DNA of 64,000 bases from Rhipicephalus microplus. Its lineage: Eukaryota > Arthropoda > Arachnida > Ixodida > Ixodidae. How positions within the stretch are numbered: the first letter of the stretch is position 1; each line of letters begins with the position of its first letter. Positions 22,985-34,596 of the stretch are shown here, piece by piece. The position numbers and the translations under genes were made by a program. Under the pieces are notes generated by a model, which ran no database searches, had not been told where the DNA came from, and worked only from the letters and a program-made list of their open reading frames with translations. Where the stretch lies: contig NC_134710.1 in assembly GCF_043290135.1 (NCBI RefSeq), positions 457,436,376 to 457,500,375 on the forward strand, read 5' to 3'.

Positions 22985-23560
22985 AACCGCCGCTATCGCT
23001 GGCTTCCCGCCAACCACTGACAAAAAGGCAGTGCGCCGATTTCTGGGCCTGTGCGCCTATTATATGTGATCAGTGAAAAACTTCGCCCGCATCGCCGATC
23101 CACTCACTAACCTTACCAAGGCCGACGTAGAGTTCAAGTGGGAAACGCCGCAGAAACACGCTCTACAGGATCACCTCCGGACGCCACGGTTACTTCCCCA
23201 TTTTGATGAATTTGCGGAGACAGAACTACACACTGACGCAAGCAGCGTAGGTCTCGGCGCCTTTCAGCGCAGAGGGCTTGAAGACTGGAAAGGGTTATAA
23301 GTTACGCAAGCCGATCACTATCCAGAGCAGAAGCTAATTATTCCACAACAGAAAAGGAGTGCCTCGCCATCATTTAGGCTGCGTCAAAATTTCGCCCCTA
23401 CCTTTACGGCAGGCCTTTCAAAGTTGTTAGCGACCACCAAGCATTGTTTTGGCAAGCTACCTTGAAGGACCCTTCATGTCACCTTGCACGATGAAGCCTG
23501 AGACTTCAAGAATATGACATTGCCGTCGTTTACAAGTCCGCAAGAAACACTACGGCACCA
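22985..23560 (+). pseudogene. Gypsy 1 RNase H remnant
   Basis: After a broken linker (RRFLGLCAYY in another frame at about 23035-23065), the frame at 23073-23300 reads NFARIADPLTNLTKADVEFKW and TELHTDASSVGLGAFQRR, giving the first RNase H aspartate. A stop at 23298-23300 and shifts afterwards leave only traces of the later motifs. Confidence 0.75.
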
Positions 23561-23619
23561 ACTGTCTCTCTCTTGCGCCTGTCGACCAACCACCGCCCGA
23601 CGACCCGGATGATGACTAC

Positions 23620-24575
23620 TTCTTGGGAACGATAACTGCCGACGACTTCGCTGAACGACAGCGGGCTGACCCGTTACTTATGGCCCTAATAGAATACCTC
23701 GAAGGCAGGACCGCTGAAGTCCCGAAGGTATTTAAGCGCGCACTTGCGTCGTTCTTTCTGCGAAACGGTCTTCTCCATAAGAAAAAAAAATCTTACCGCT
23801 TCAAGCCAAGTACCTCCTTGTGGTGCCTTCAGCTCTGTGACCAGAACTCCTGCAGACCTTGGACGACGATCTGATGGCAGGGCACCTTGGTGTTTCCCGC
23901 ACGCTCACGAGGATACAAGAAAGGTCCTACAGGCCACGTCCTACCGCTGACGTCACTCGTTGTGTGAGAATATGCCGGGACTGTCAGCTAGGCAAGATAC
24001 CGCCGACAAGGCCAGCGGGACATCTGCCGCCCAATATTTCATCTCGCCGACTCTTCCAGCAGATTGGTGTGAATCTGCTGGGGCCGATCCCGACTACGGC
24101 TTCCCGAAACAATTAGATGATGGTAGCTACCGACTACCTCATCCGCTACGCTGAGACAAAAGCCCTGCCCAAAGGCAGTGCTTACAAAACAGCTGAATTC
24201 TTCGTCAAAATAATTGTCCCTACGTCACGGCGCCCCGGAGGTCCTCATCACCGACAGATGAACGGCATTTACTGCTGATCTAACTGAAGCTATCTTGGCA
24301 TACAGGCAGACAAACCACCGGCGGTCGACAGCGTACCACCCACAGACCAATGGACTCACGGAGCGGCTAAAGAAGACAATCGCCGACATGCTGGCAATGT
24401 ACGTCGATGTCGAACGCAAGACGTGGGATGCCAATCTTGCTGACGTGACCTTCGCATACATCACGGCGATGCAGGAGACGATGCAGATATCTCCATACAA
24501 AGTGGTCTACGGAAGAAGCCCGGCAATAACGCTCAATGAAATGTTCACCAACGTCACCGATGAAGAAAACCTTTG
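23620..24575 (+). pseudogene. Gypsy 1 integrase remnant
   Basis: Pieces carry the zinc-binding HHCC area (DDDLMAGHLGVSRTLTRIQE, CVRICRDCQLGK), the core start IGVNLLGPIPT, and STAYHPQTNGLTERLKKTIA with the third catalytic residue (E in NGLTERL), then FAYITAMQETMQISPYKVVY. The middle of the core around the second aspartate (ITDR) is deleted or shifted at about 24180-24300. The C-terminal GPY/F or chromodomain region is missing because the element is truncated at about 24575. Confidence 0.8.
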
Positions 24576-24607
24576 ATGTGAGTATTTTCAGTGCACCGAA
24601 GAAGACG

Positions 24608-24671
24608 TTATGATTATGAAAAATGGCGTAGTAGAGGGCTGCGAAAGTTTCGACAACCTGGGGTTCTTTAT
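24608..24671 (-). mobile_element. Ruka-like SINE fragment
   Basis: Only about 64 bp of the SINE body is present (inverse of CCCCAGGTTGTCGAAACTTTC through CATAATCATAA). It lacks the tRNA head. Its position right after the broken 3' end of Gypsy 1 suggests that truncation and insertion or recombination are connected. Confidence 0.6.
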
Positions 24672-25404
24672 TGATATGCTCTCGATTCTAGACGCTGTAC
24701 GTGCTACCTTGCTATCAACAGCACTCACTTCTTTTTTTTATCGTTTCATCGGCTTTTGTGTTGTCTGCTTGCGCTATTCAGTAATGAATAAGTTAAATTT
24801 GTGCATTGCTATAGTACCCCCTAAAGATAAGAGAATGATTTGCTAAGAACATGCGCAGCGAAGAGAAAGCTTCGTGAATATGGCCCCAGAACTGCATGCG
24901 TCCGCGATTGTGTACGCAATAAACTTAAAAAAAAACTACATTGGTCTTATTACGCAAAGAATCTGTCGGCATTGTGGAAATTTCACTTTGATTTCATTAA
25001 ATCGCTTCGAGATCAACACATCCTAGCAAGCGCCGCATAGCTGACGACCGGATCAGAGCCTTGTCCTGAAACCACGCAGCTTATAAACTCGAACACCACA
25101 ACCTAATGACAGCAACGTTCGTTCAGTAATCTTGGTGTTTGGCTATATTCATATAATGGTTAGCTTTCAAAAGTCTTAACATGTGTATCGAAAGCTTTCG
25201 ATGTCTAAGAAACGCTTGTTTAGTTCGGGCCAGACTGTGTACATTGGCTGTACCAGCTTGAGGACGCCCAATAAACAATGGAAACTTTACTTGATTGGCA
25301 ATGTTTGCACCAGCTAATTGGACGTTGTTTTGGCCAGCCGCCAGGCAAAAATTAACACGCGAACCACGACCTAGCCACAAGAAAAAAGAAAATACCACAG
25401 GGAG
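24672..25404. other. No gene seen
   Basis: Unassigned sequence. The minus frame 25123-25398 and plus frames here are short and without domains. Confidence 0.4.
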
Positions 25405-25575
25405 CTGACAGCACGGTAGCGCAAGCCAGCAGTGAGCTTCCCAGGTTCGGATCCTGCCGGCAGCAAGTTATCATTTCGTTTACTTTTCTTTATTCGCACG
25501 TCCATAATACAATCATCTCTAATAACATCCCTTATACTTGTATTGGCATGATTCTCTGTTAGTGCTCATTATTTA
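25405..25575 (+). mobile_element. Second tRNA-derived SINE type
   Basis: The head contains a clear box B (GGTTCGGATCC at about 25444-25454) preceded by a tRNA-like arm (GGTAGCGCAAGCCAGCAG) with a weaker box A. The tail (AAGTTATCATTTCGTTTAC, ending near TTGGCATGATTCTCTGTTAG) resembles a tail common in tick repeats that I recall but cannot name. It differs from the Ruka-like copies. Confidence 0.55.
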
Positions 25576-25839
25576 GAGGCTCTAAAAAGCATGTTATTGG
25601 TTTCTTCTGTGTACAAAGACCCTCCACACGAATGGTTGGACACAAAAAAAAAACGACACAGCCGTTTGCATTTGTTTCTGTTTTAGTAGCCACAACAAGT
25701 ACGACAATGAACGTTTCTGGTAGATTTATATGGCTGGAAAATGAATTGGCACCATCGTTTACGAATCGCAGCGATGAAAACCCGCGGGACAGTCCACCAG
25801 AAACACAAGCTTTGCACCTCTGTACTCTCGTACACGTTT

Positions 25840-26035
25840 TCTCTTCTCGTTGCTGCTGTACTTGCTGAAATGTCTCCTACATGACAGTGGAACCCAGATG
25901 GCCCCAGCAAGAACCAATTAAACTGAAGAAGGCGCAAGCCACACTGTCATCTTGTCACCCGGTTTTAGCCCATCCCTACTAGCGGGTGAGAACCATACAT
26001 ACGTGGTCACCATTATCATCAATTGCAATGTAAGT
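25840..26035 (+). repeat. Diverged relative of the 28.0-kb and 49.7-kb repeat
   Basis: Shares CGTTGCTGC..ACTTGCT, GCAAGCCACACT, CACCCGGTT..TAGCCCATCCCTA and ACGTGGTC/ACGGCGTC-type blocks in order with 28005-28200 and, for its second half, 49729-49865. Function and full extent unknown. Confidence 0.5.
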
Positions 26036-26629
26036 GTAAATTAGAGTAGAGTAGAATCTATCACAGTGGCACACACCTACGCCAAGGAATTGGTCAAGAG
26101 CCAGATAGTTTTCAGACTTAACTCTCGAGTATTGGAATAAATGTCATTCGGTTAAAGATAAAAGACGTAGTATTGTAACAAAATTGCAAATATTACCAAT
26201 CGATGAGTACAAACAGCTACAAACAATGAGTTGCGTAATATAGCAAATATTATTTATAGACTTACACGTAGTTTAGAAAGTAGAAGGGTCAATTATCTTT
26301 ACAATCTAAACCTGTTAGAACATTTAAAGTCCGCCAAGGCATCCCCAACGTTACTGTCACTATGGCCCAAAGACAAATCCTCAAACAAAAGCAACTTCGG
26401 CGTATTTAGACCTAGTAAAAGAAGTCGGCAAACGGTACGTAACATACTATTCCGCAACTTGAGATATCTGTTGCAAGAAATGAGATAATGTTTAGTTGTC
26501 TAATGTACTCCGCAAAAGGAAAAATTAGCAGAAGCTACCCTACCTGCTCTGTGTATATAAAAATTGATATATGGAGCCACACAATGTAGTCTACTGATTG
26601 CAGCTACATGTTCTCCTGTTTGACTTAGT
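26036..26629. other. No gene seen
   Basis: AT-rich unassigned sequence; frames such as 26231-26488 (plus) show no domain. Confidence 0.4.
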
Positions 26630-27434
26630 TTACTGTTCCGCAGGTGTCTGAGGTGTCGAAATTATAATGTGGCCATTATATTCAAGCGGAAAACTCTTGT
26701 AATAACATTTTTTCCTTATTTTGGCGCCTAATGTGAAATTTGATGCCGGAAATACATGAGTAACCGGACCATTCAACGATGTCTTCGCTAGCGCATCTAC
26801 CATTTCCTTCCGAAATTGGCCCTTATGCCCTAGAAGGCAAACTAACATACTCAAGTTTATATGAAGAGCAATAAGGGATTTCTGTGCAGTAAGAACATGT
26901 GATTTCTCATTTTCTGAGGAGGAAGAACACAGCGATAAGAAATCCGCCAAAATTATTGCAGAACTTGTTTATGACATTACTTTGCGGAGTGCTAGAAATA
27001 TCGCTAAAACTCTGCTACAAAGATAGGCACAAAATCTGGAAGATGAAGGGAAAACGACCAATCTGGGGAAGAAGAGAAAATTCCAAATTACATTCCTTAA
27101 CATTTAGAAGCATCAGTTGCAATGACTGTCATCATTAGCGTGTGTGCAAGGTAATAACCTAAAGTGCAGTTTAAAAAAACTGCTAAGACATAAGCTTAGC
27201 ACTGCATCTAAATAAGTCATCCCATTGAATGTTAACATAGCTGCTGCTAATAATGACTAAAGTCACGTCACCAATATGAACATTTATACTGTCAAGAAGA
27301 ATTATAGCCAGTAATTCAGGCGTAGAATATCCCGGCCAGTATGACCCCAAAATAGGTATGGACGGGAAATAAAAATGTTTGAAACGTCGTACGTTAGATT
27401 CGTGCAGACTTAGAAATGCTTGCACAACTAACAA
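26630..27434 (-). pseudogene. LINE RNase H relic, strongly decayed
   Basis: Two minus-strand pieces align with the relic at 1202-2000. 27183-27434 contains YWPGYSTPELLAIILLDSI, matching PGYTPIFEAELMAVILAI there. 26630-26950 contains MVDALAKTSLNGPVTHVFPA, matching EMDDTLARTSLINLPIVPIM. The section between them (26951-27182) has no recognisable coding sequence and may hold an insertion. This is an older copy of the same LINE group. Confidence 0.55.
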
Positions 27435-27442
27435 TGTGAACC

Positions 27443-27678
27443 AATTGATTAGTGGGGTTTAACGTCCCAAAACCACCATATGATTATGGGAGACGCCGTA
27501 GTGAAACGCTCCGGAAATTTTGACCACCTGGGGTTCTTTAACGTGCACCCAAATCTGAGCACACGGGCCTATGACGTTTCCGCCTTCATTGGAAATGCAG
27601 TTGCCGCAGCCACGATTTGAACCCACGACCTGCGGGTCAGCAGTCGAGTACATTAGCCACTAGACCACCGCGGCAGGG
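27443..27678 (-). mobile_element. Ruka-like tRNA-derived SINE, near full length
   Basis: Same architecture as the copy at 4142-4391: on the minus strand the head is TGGCTAATGTACTCGACTGC with a degraded box B, then the body with CCCCAGGTGGTCAAAATTTC, and the end AATCAATTGG. It lies directly next to the LINE relic. Confidence 0.85.
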
Positions 27679-28065
27679 CAACAATGTAAACCTGGTAGAA
27701 AGGGAGGGTATATACAAAATCTTTATCCCAACGAGTTTAGGCAGACCTAAACATAGCCTCAAAGCTTGTCTTGCGGTCAATACGAGTTGATAAAGCTTAT
27801 ACGCAGGCGCCCAGTGAATAATATGCACTCAAACTTCAGAATCGGGTGAATGTACACACAATATATGTATAGGAGCGTTTTTCTGCGCGTACCTATCCGA
27901 CAACTACTCAGTTGTTTCCTTCTTGCCGTATATGCAGTGCGCTTTTTTCAAGGCATAGATTGGTCATATATTACACCAATATGCGCGGTCGTACTCATTG
28001 CATCGTCTCGTTGCTGCAGAACTTGCTCAAATATCCCCTTCACGACGACGACACCCTGATGACAC
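27679..28065. other. No gene seen; part of a dispersed repeat
   Basis: The last part (about 27985-28065) belongs to the repeat related to 25840-26035. The rest is unassigned. Confidence 0.4.
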
Positions 28066-28312
28066 TAGCATAAACCCGTAAAACCAAAGAATTCGCAAGC
28101 CACACACTATATTCCTGTCACCTGGTTCTTAGCCCATCCCTATTAGCCAGTGAGTGTCATCCACACGGCGTCCCCATTATCAACCGCAAGGTACGCGTAT
28201 GTGTGATTCGAGCGCAATTTCTTCAGCGTCTTCGACCACAGCACGTGAGCTCGGGAACATTCGCTGAACACGTAACTAGCACTCCCGTTTGAACGTTGTA
28301 CTGTGATCTAAT

Positions 28313-28363
28313 ATGCACCGCACCGACGTCGTCTCCAGAAGTAACGACTGCAGCATAGAACAG
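28313..28363 (+). CDS. Candidate 17-codon first exon, copy A
   Basis: An ATG with A at -3 starts a frame MHRTDVVSRSNDCSIEQ that ends exactly at a consensus splice donor, CAG/GTAAGA (GT at 28364-28365). The frame also continues to 28600, but only the first 17 codons are bounded by the donor. The duplicated copy (49979-50029) has the same 17 residues and a functional-looking donor CAG/GTGAGA. No product can be named and no promoter was identified. A chance arrangement within a repeat is quite possible. Confidence 0.22.
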
Positions 28364-28724
28364 GTAAGAGTGCATGCCCGCTTAGTCGTAGATGATTTCC
28401 CTGCTTTCAGCTCGGTAATGCTTAGTAGCGTGGTCCCTACTTCCATCCACCGATATTACGTGTGTTCACCCACCTACATTGAAGCAATGAGGACCTACCC
28501 GAATCCTGTCATCCATATTGTAGCGTCAATTTTTTATACAAAATTGCATCTTGCTCTTCGCCAGAGTGTTTTTTTTACGAACGTTGCGGCAGACCTGTAA
28601 CGAAATTTTGTTAGTCGTTCTGCCGTGCTTGCCTTTTGAACATGCGTCCGCCTGCACGTGACGATAATGATCAGAAGTTGGTCATATTTCGTTTGGAAAA
28701 CTCTGTGAATTTGTATGGGTAGAC

Positions 28725-29665
28725 CAGCCGTGTAGCTAGGTGGCGGCACAGTGGGCCCGTTCCCCCTGTTATCACCGAATTTTGTTTCTGCCGCAACAAA
28801 CAGAACGAAAACTTACCATTTTAAGGAGGCGCGCCTTCTCTAAATCACGGTATACCACCTTCCCCGGAAAAAAAAAATCAAGTTTCGGCCAGCGGTCCTG
28901 GTTTCGACTCTAAAGCATAAGATTCGATGCGTGCAGCAGCGATTTGAGCTCATGGTGCAGCAAAAAACATCAAATCACTTGACTTAACCGCATTTTTGCT
29001 TCCAAACAAAGCAACGCAACCCATGCACTGCCCGTGATTCGCGCATGTCGTTCTTAGCATGCCGAAATTGCTGGTGACTTCATAAGACTACAATCGCCTT
29101 TTGACGAAAGTCTTTGGGTGAGCGGTTTCGCTCGTTGTGGTATCAGGCCAATTGGTTATGCTTCCTTTTACGGTTTCTCGCCCTCAGTGGGTGCTTTACG
29201 TGAGTACTTAAGGCTGCCTCATGGAAAGAATAAAAAGAGTTTTTATGAACAAATGATATCAGTTGTGAAAATCACAATAAAAAGTGTGAAAACCTAGCGC
29301 CGCACGCATCAACACCCACCGACGATTAAAGCGTGACTTGGTGAGGAGACGGCAGATAACCGAAACGAAAAAACAGGATTGGATTTTTTTCAAGTGATTG
29401 TAATCATACATAAGCCAAAGTTTACCATATATTTATTTTCATCTGATCTCACACTTGGAAACTGATTGATTGCCGCATTTTTATGTCGAGTGCAATAAAA
29501 TGTGTGGGGGGGGGCGTATCTAGGCAATCAGTTGCCAGGATTTGTGTTTTGTTCGGTGAATTCTCGGGTCAAAAAAATCATCGCTAACTTTTGTGTGGTG
29601 TTTTCATGCATACCTTTCATGTTTTATTGTCTTTGTGATGTTCGTTGGCGTGACATTTGTGAGCT
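28725..29665. repeat. Near-identical block shared with 50392-51335 (copy A side)
   Basis: In 941 bp I find one substitution (C/T at about 29164) and a G-run length difference of 3 compared with copy B. The 240 bp just before it differ at about 22 positions and the sequence after 29666 differs at several percent. The block has no clear coding frame. A sharply bounded identical tract inside diverged duplicates is what gene conversion produces. Confidence 0.85.
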
Positions 29666-31519
29666 GAACTAGCATACATAATATGTTGATGGCCATTCGT
29701 GTGACTTACAACCACCCATTCTGGCGCATGGCTGGAGTGCCCTCGTCTTACGTGATTGTGCATGCCATACGATAAGCAACGAAAAGCTGTACTCAAATGT
29801 TTTGAAAGTGATGCTCTCAACGCTGCTGTCTCGCTGAAGTTGTTTTTGACGATCGGGCAACGTGAGTGTTTGAACTATTGTGCTCTTGTGCTCGTGAGCA
29901 GTTCTATCCATAGGTCGGCGGACTCACTCATTAGTCTAATCAGTCAGACTCCCTCTGACTTGATAGAGCCGAGAGTCTTAGTCTGAGTGAGGTGAGTGAG
30001 ACTTTTTTTAGTCTAGCTTCAAATAAGTCTGGTTGAAGAAACTAGTGGTGAGTTTGAGTCCGAGTGAGTTCAGCTCAGGAAAGTTTTGGTGAGTCCGAGT
30101 CTAAGCGAGTTCCTTTTTCTTTTCCCGACTAAAGGGGCTATCCAATAAACTTCCGCAACACTGTCAGCCTTACTAAAATTCCCTTTTATATTGACGTATA
30201 CTCATAGGTATTTCAAAGTAGTGTCATTCATATATAATTTCACTATCATTAGTAAAGATGTGAATTACGAAAGTGCGTGCTATGACCTCACCCCACCAAC
30301 TCTTCAAGGGAAGTTCTTAATTATTATATAATATACTCGCATCTCTTCCATCAAACTACCTTAGTGATTCAGAAACACTAAGAATTCGTTTCCGAATATA
30401 CTGTGTCAAACAGCAGCAAGAAAAGCACCGACAATTAGAAAAATTGGTGCTAAAAACAATGAAACCATAGTTGAAGAAGCTGTTTGTAGGTTGATTGACT
30501 TGTGCGTCGACTCACTCAGACGCAGATCGAGCTGCGAGTCTGATCTGAGTGTGTCCGAGTCTGAATGAGTCCGAGTGAGTCTGGTTGAAGAAACTTTTTA
30601 TAATTCTGAGTCCGAGCGAGTCCGTGTCAGCTCTACATGTTTCACCAACATCTAGTTCTATCGATTTCTGCCTCTGCAAAGTTTTGGTGTATAATGCTAG
30701 TCCACCATTTCCATAACTAAAGAACCTCCCTTCCTCAGTCTTTTTCTTTGACCTTTCCTGTGTCTCTCGCGCACCCCATTGGCGAGTCATTAAAGCTCAA
30801 TGAAGTCTCGTTTTATCAACATACATGTAAAGCATCAGTAATTTACTGAAGTTAAGTTTCGCACCATGTAGGCGAAATGTACGATGTTTCTAACACTTCC
30901 GGTTAAATTTTTCATTTTTTTTCCTGTTAGTTCTGTCGCCGTCCCCCTTTTAGGTAGATAGCCATCGTGGCAATGCGTCCCCGCCTAGTGGATACAAGCG
31001 CTTTTTTGAAACTTACGCTACTAATTCGCATACAACCGAGTCCAAAAAATAGACGAGTGAGTAGAAATAACCTTCATTCGCACTTTCTTAGCTAGATCTT
31101 TCAGCCGGCAGACGCTTTGCATCAGATCGAATCTAAAAGTTTTGCTGATCAGATTCCAACTCGTGCAAAAATCACGTACTTCGTGACTTTTTCTGGCGAA
31201 AAAAAAGAGGTCTACATGCGCCTCTTGCAGTGGCACTGTAAATTACTCACGGGGACTTAATCTGTATAATTTCCACGCTAGGTGGCTGAGGGCACAGTCT
31301 CTTCGTAATCCTTAGTGAACGTGATGTCGGCTTTAGCACAGAAATAAGCATGAATAGCAGAGTATGTGAAAAAGATTTACAAATTCCGTGTACCTTGTAT
31401 ATCGATGTTGCGCGGAGCGTGCGGAAGGAAGCTTATTGTGTTATACTCTGTTGCCTTCAATGATGCTAAAGACATGTACTAATATTTTATGGACAACCAT
31501 ACATTTACCACTCGCCTTT

Positions 31520-31526
<7 letters not shown>
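29666..31526. other. No gene seen; degenerate GAGTC-rich repeats
   Basis: Two zones (about 29930-30115 and 30500-30640) are built from degenerate GAGTCCGAGT/GTGAGTCTG units in irregular array. The remainder is AT-rich and unassigned. The same arrangement recurs in copy B (about 51590-51785 and 52160-52330). Confidence 0.5.
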
Positions 31527-31601
<75 letters not shown>

Positions 31602-31608
31602 CATATAT
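31527..31608. repeat. (TA)n microsatellite abutting Gypsy LTR
   Basis: An AT dinucleotide tract with a few ATTT interruptions ends directly at the TG of the LTR that starts at 31609. Confidence 0.95.
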
Positions 31609-31878
31609 TGCTACGGTATGAGCCGCGCTGTAGTATGTGCCGGGTAGGTAAAAGAGGAAGACGACGTTGTCTGGTGCGGCCTCAGGACTCCATCTTTACC
31701 GCGACTGCCGAACTTCATCCTCACCCTGTAAATAAATCTACATATCCTTTAATTCAACCGTAACAGTTTTGTGGTGGAGGCGCTGGGTAACCAACCAAGC
31801 AACACGACGCTTCAAGAGCCTAATCTACAACGAAGCCGCCGCTTTGCTGGACTGTCCCCGTTACCAGTGGCAGCTGAG

Positions 31879-32470
31879 ATGTCTCATGGCGAAGAAGGAA
31901 ACCGCATCCCCGCAGCTGCAGACCTTCTACCAGTCCCAGCAGCACCGCTAGTGCCAGGTTCGCGTGCGGCTGGTCTCTGTTTGCGTCAGGATCTGATAGT
32001 GCCTCGCACATTCGGTGGCAAATCTGGCGAGGACGTGGACGCCTAGCTCAGACACTACAAACGGGTGAGCAAATACTACCAGTGGGACGCGGCGACCCAG
32101 CGGAGCAATGTAGTATTTTTCTTAAGGGACACAGCACTCGTATGATACGAGAACCACGAAAATGCCCTCACGTCATGGGATCGCTTCGTTTTCGAAATAA
32201 GAGCGTGCTTCGGAGACTCCACAGCTAAGAGAAAGCAGGCTGAACAAACGTTACTGCAGAGAGCTCAGATCGCAGGAGAGACGTGCACGACCTATGTCGA
32301 GGCAATCTTGAAGCTCTGCAAGATTGTCAGCCCTTCTTTGTCAGAGGAAGACATAGCTGGCCACCTGTTGAAGGGCATTGCCGAGGACGTGTATCAGTTT
32401 CTCATCCGCAAAGAAAGCCTTGCTACGGTAACCGACGTCATCCAGGTAGCATCTACTGAAATCTGAGCCT
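31879..32470 (+). pseudogene. Gypsy 2 gag, copy A
   Basis: The gag ATG is at 31879 (MSHGEEGNRIPAAADLLPV). The downstream part has DLIVPRTFGGKSGEDVDA, a stop at 32044-32046, then HYKRVSKYYQWD, FEIRACFGDSTAKRKQAEQT, TYVEAILKLCKIV and DVYQFLIRKESLATVTDVIQ, the retrotransposon capsid (Retrotrans_gag) pattern. A stop in the middle and a frameshift around 32110-32150 make it defective. The zinc knuckle that normally ends gag is absent because the deletion junction follows. Confidence 0.75.
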
Positions 32471-32479
32471 ATTCGTCGT

Positions 32480-34201
32480 CATTTTGATTTTTCTGCTCCT
32501 ACAGAAGTGCACAGTGACGCAAGTGGAATCGGCATTGCAGGTGTGCTTGTTCAGCGCCATGATAATGCAGAGCATGTTGTCGCTTATACGAGTCGATCTC
32601 TAAGCAAGGCTGAAATGAATTATACGGCGACAGAGCAAGAATGTTTAGCGGCTGTATTCGCCATTCAGAAGTTTTGATGTTACCTCTACGGTCGTCCATT
32701 CACGATTGTGACAGACCATCATTCATTATGTTGGCTTGTTACCCTCCGAGACCCTTCTGGCCGCCTTGCTCAATGGGCTTTGCGCCTTCAAGAATTTGAC
32801 TTCAGCATTTCGTACAGAAGTGGACGACGTCATTCGGACGCTGATTGCCTTTCTCGCCTGCCTACGACCACGACGGAGGACAGTGCAGATACCCTTGACA
32901 TCTGTTTTGCTGCGGTCTCTCACACATTTGCTGACGCAAATATCTTCAAACGAGACCAATTGAATGATTTATCTTTAGACCCTTTGTTCGTTGACGCTCG
33001 GAATCTCAAAGGCAGTGGTCGCTTTCGCATTCGTGATGGACTGTTGTGCAAAAAAAATTTTCAGCAACCGGCGCACGTTATTTACTGGTTGTACCTCAAA
33101 GTCTTCGATGCGGCGTTCTCCGTACTATGCACGATGATCCAACGTCAGGACACCTTGAGTTCATTCGCACCCTGCATAGAGTGCAGCAGCGTTTTTACTG
33201 GACTCGAATGGGAGATTTTACGAAACAATACGTCTCGAGCTGCGAGAACTGCCAGCGTCACAAATGACCTACCAGTGCACCGCACGGCCTTCTTCACCCC
33301 GTAAAACCGCCTACTACGCCTTTCGAAGAAGTGGGCATCGACCTATTGGGCCCGTTTCCGCGATCTTCAAACAACAACCGCTGGATAGTAGTGTGCGTCG
33401 ACCACCTTACCAGATACGCCGAAACCGCTGCGATACCATCTTCTACGGCTGATGGCATCGCTGCCTTTTTGTTACGCTCCATTGTTGTTCGCCATGGTCC
33501 ACCTCAAGTAATAATCAGTGACCGTGGTCGCCAATTCATCGCGGACGCTGTGGAAGAATTGCTTCGCCTCTGCACTTCACAGTTGAGACATTCGACACCA
33601 TACCATCCCCAGACGAATGGTCTTGTAGAACCCACCAATCGAACTTTTTCTAACATGCTCGCTATGTACGTCGCATCCAATCACAAAAACTGGGATGAGA
33701 TCTTACCATTTATTACTTACGCATACAATACAGCGAAGCACGAGACCACTGACTTCACGTCCTTCTACCTGCTCTACGCTCGATCACCACGAAGCTCCCT
33801 TGATACAATCCTCCCATTTAAGCTCCATACCGATGAGTCCATGGACGAAACAATGCGCCGGACTGAAGAAGCCCGCCAAATTGCTCGCTTGCGCACACTG
33901 GCATCACAAGATTGGTCTAAGCAACGGTACGATCAACGCCATGATGCCATTTCAATTCCGCAAAGGTGAATTTGTGTGGTTGTGGACCCCCCAACGAAAA
34001 CCTGGTTTATGTCAGAAGTTTTTACCGCAGTACACAGGCCCCTACGTCATTGTAGATCGCTTGACTGATTTCACGTACGTTGTGGCACGCTTTACGACAC
34101 CTTCTCGTCGGTCAAATCGAACGCAGTTGGTGCACGTGGCTCACCTCAAGAAATTCCATTCCTCCAGTGACTTAAACTCGCCCAGCGGGCTTCGTCTGTG
34201 A
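32480..34201 (+). pseudogene. Gypsy 2 RNase H and integrase, copy A
   Basis: RNase H motifs are complete: [40 protein letters not shown] and HSDADCLSRLP supply D, E, D and D. The integrase N-terminal zinc module follows in another frame (HDDPTSGHLEF, SCENCQRHK; 33046-33267), then the catalytic core in the 33331-33969 frame: VCVDHLTRYAE, ISDRGRQFI and NGLVEPTNRT give D, D and E. The C-terminal part (KGEFVWLWTPQRKPGLCQKF, YTGPYVIV) sits in a shifted frame to 34201. So catalytic residues survive although frames are broken at least three times. Confidence 0.85.
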
Positions 34202-34210
34202 ACCGGGGAT

Positions 34211-34325
34211 TGCTACGGTATAAGCCAGGCTGTAGTATGTGCCGGGTAGGTAGAAGAAGAAGACGACGTTGTCTGGTGCGGCCTGAGGACTCCATCTTCA
34301 CCGCGACTGCCCAACTTCATCCTCG

Positions 34326-34329
<4 letters not shown>
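34211..34329 (+). repeat. 3' LTR of Gypsy 2, copy A, truncated by a (TA)n tract
   Basis: Matches the first approx. 120 bp of the 5' LTR, then switches to TA repeats at 34330 where CTGTAAATAAATC is expected. It is preceded by a short purine run (AACCGGGGA) that may be the polypurine tract. Confidence 0.8.

Positions 34330-34406
<77 letters not shown>
34330..34406. repeat. (TA)n microsatellite
   Basis: Pure dinucleotide repeat. The 140 bp that follow (34407-34548) contain GGGAGGACCCCTCCCGAAAC and AATAAA and look like the 3' tail of another retroelement that I cannot name. Confidence 0.95.
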
Positions 34407-34410
<4 letters not shown>

Positions 34411-34542
34411 ATCCCCTGATGAAGGGAGGACCCCTCCCGAAACTGTTGGGAAATAAATATAATTATCCTTGTTGACAACCCTCCTGTTGTGCCATATCCC
34501 ATACCTTCACGAAGACTAACTGGCCCATTGAATTATTACTCC

Positions 34543-34548
<6 letters not shown>

Positions 34549-34593
<45 letters not shown>
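34549..34593. repeat. (TA)n microsatellite truncating an LTR
   Basis: Ends at CCTGGGCCAG, which is internal to the LTR of the gag-only element: about 38 bp of the LTR are missing. Confidence 0.95.

Positions 34594-34596
<3 letters not shown>

Larger units (their letters stand above)
20486..24575 (+). mobile_element. Ty3/Gypsy LTR retrotransposon 1, decayed, gag mostly deleted, 3' LTR missing
   Basis: A 386-bp 5' LTR is followed by a putative primer-binding site (TCTGGTGGAGGTGCTG), a Gag zinc knuckle only about 140 bp further on, then protease, RT, RNase H and integrase in Gypsy order. Most of gag is therefore missing. Frames change several times and stops are frequent. The element ends abruptly after the integrase core at about 24575, and a truncated SINE starts about 30 bp later, so the 3' end including the LTR has been lost. 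No second LTR was found. Confidence 0.85.
31609..34329 (+). mobile_element. Ty3/Gypsy derivative 2, copy A: protease and RT deleted
   Basis: The 157-bp 5' LTR (31609-31765, TGCTACGGT to ACCGTAACA) is followed within a few bases by a primer-binding-like sequence (GTGGTGGAGGCGCTGGG), then gag, then RNase H, integrase and a truncated 3' LTR (from 34211). The gag reading passes at about 32480 straight into RNase H: about 2 kb that should encode protease and reverse transcriptase is missing. The 3' LTR lacks its last 40 bp and runs into a (TA)n tract at about 34330. The same deletion is in copy B, so it predates the duplication or defines a non-autonomous subfamily. Confidence 0.85.

Noticed and set aside
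31388..31621. Open frames made of alternating Ile and Tyr across (TA)n tracts (also near 34198-34686, 53201-53528 and 55742-56119)
   Set aside because: They are translations of dinucleotide repeats and carry no coding signal.
31771..32046. Gag start of Gypsy 2 placed at 31771
   Set aside because: The first codon there is GTG and overlaps the primer-binding-site region. The ATG at 31879 is the more sensible start.
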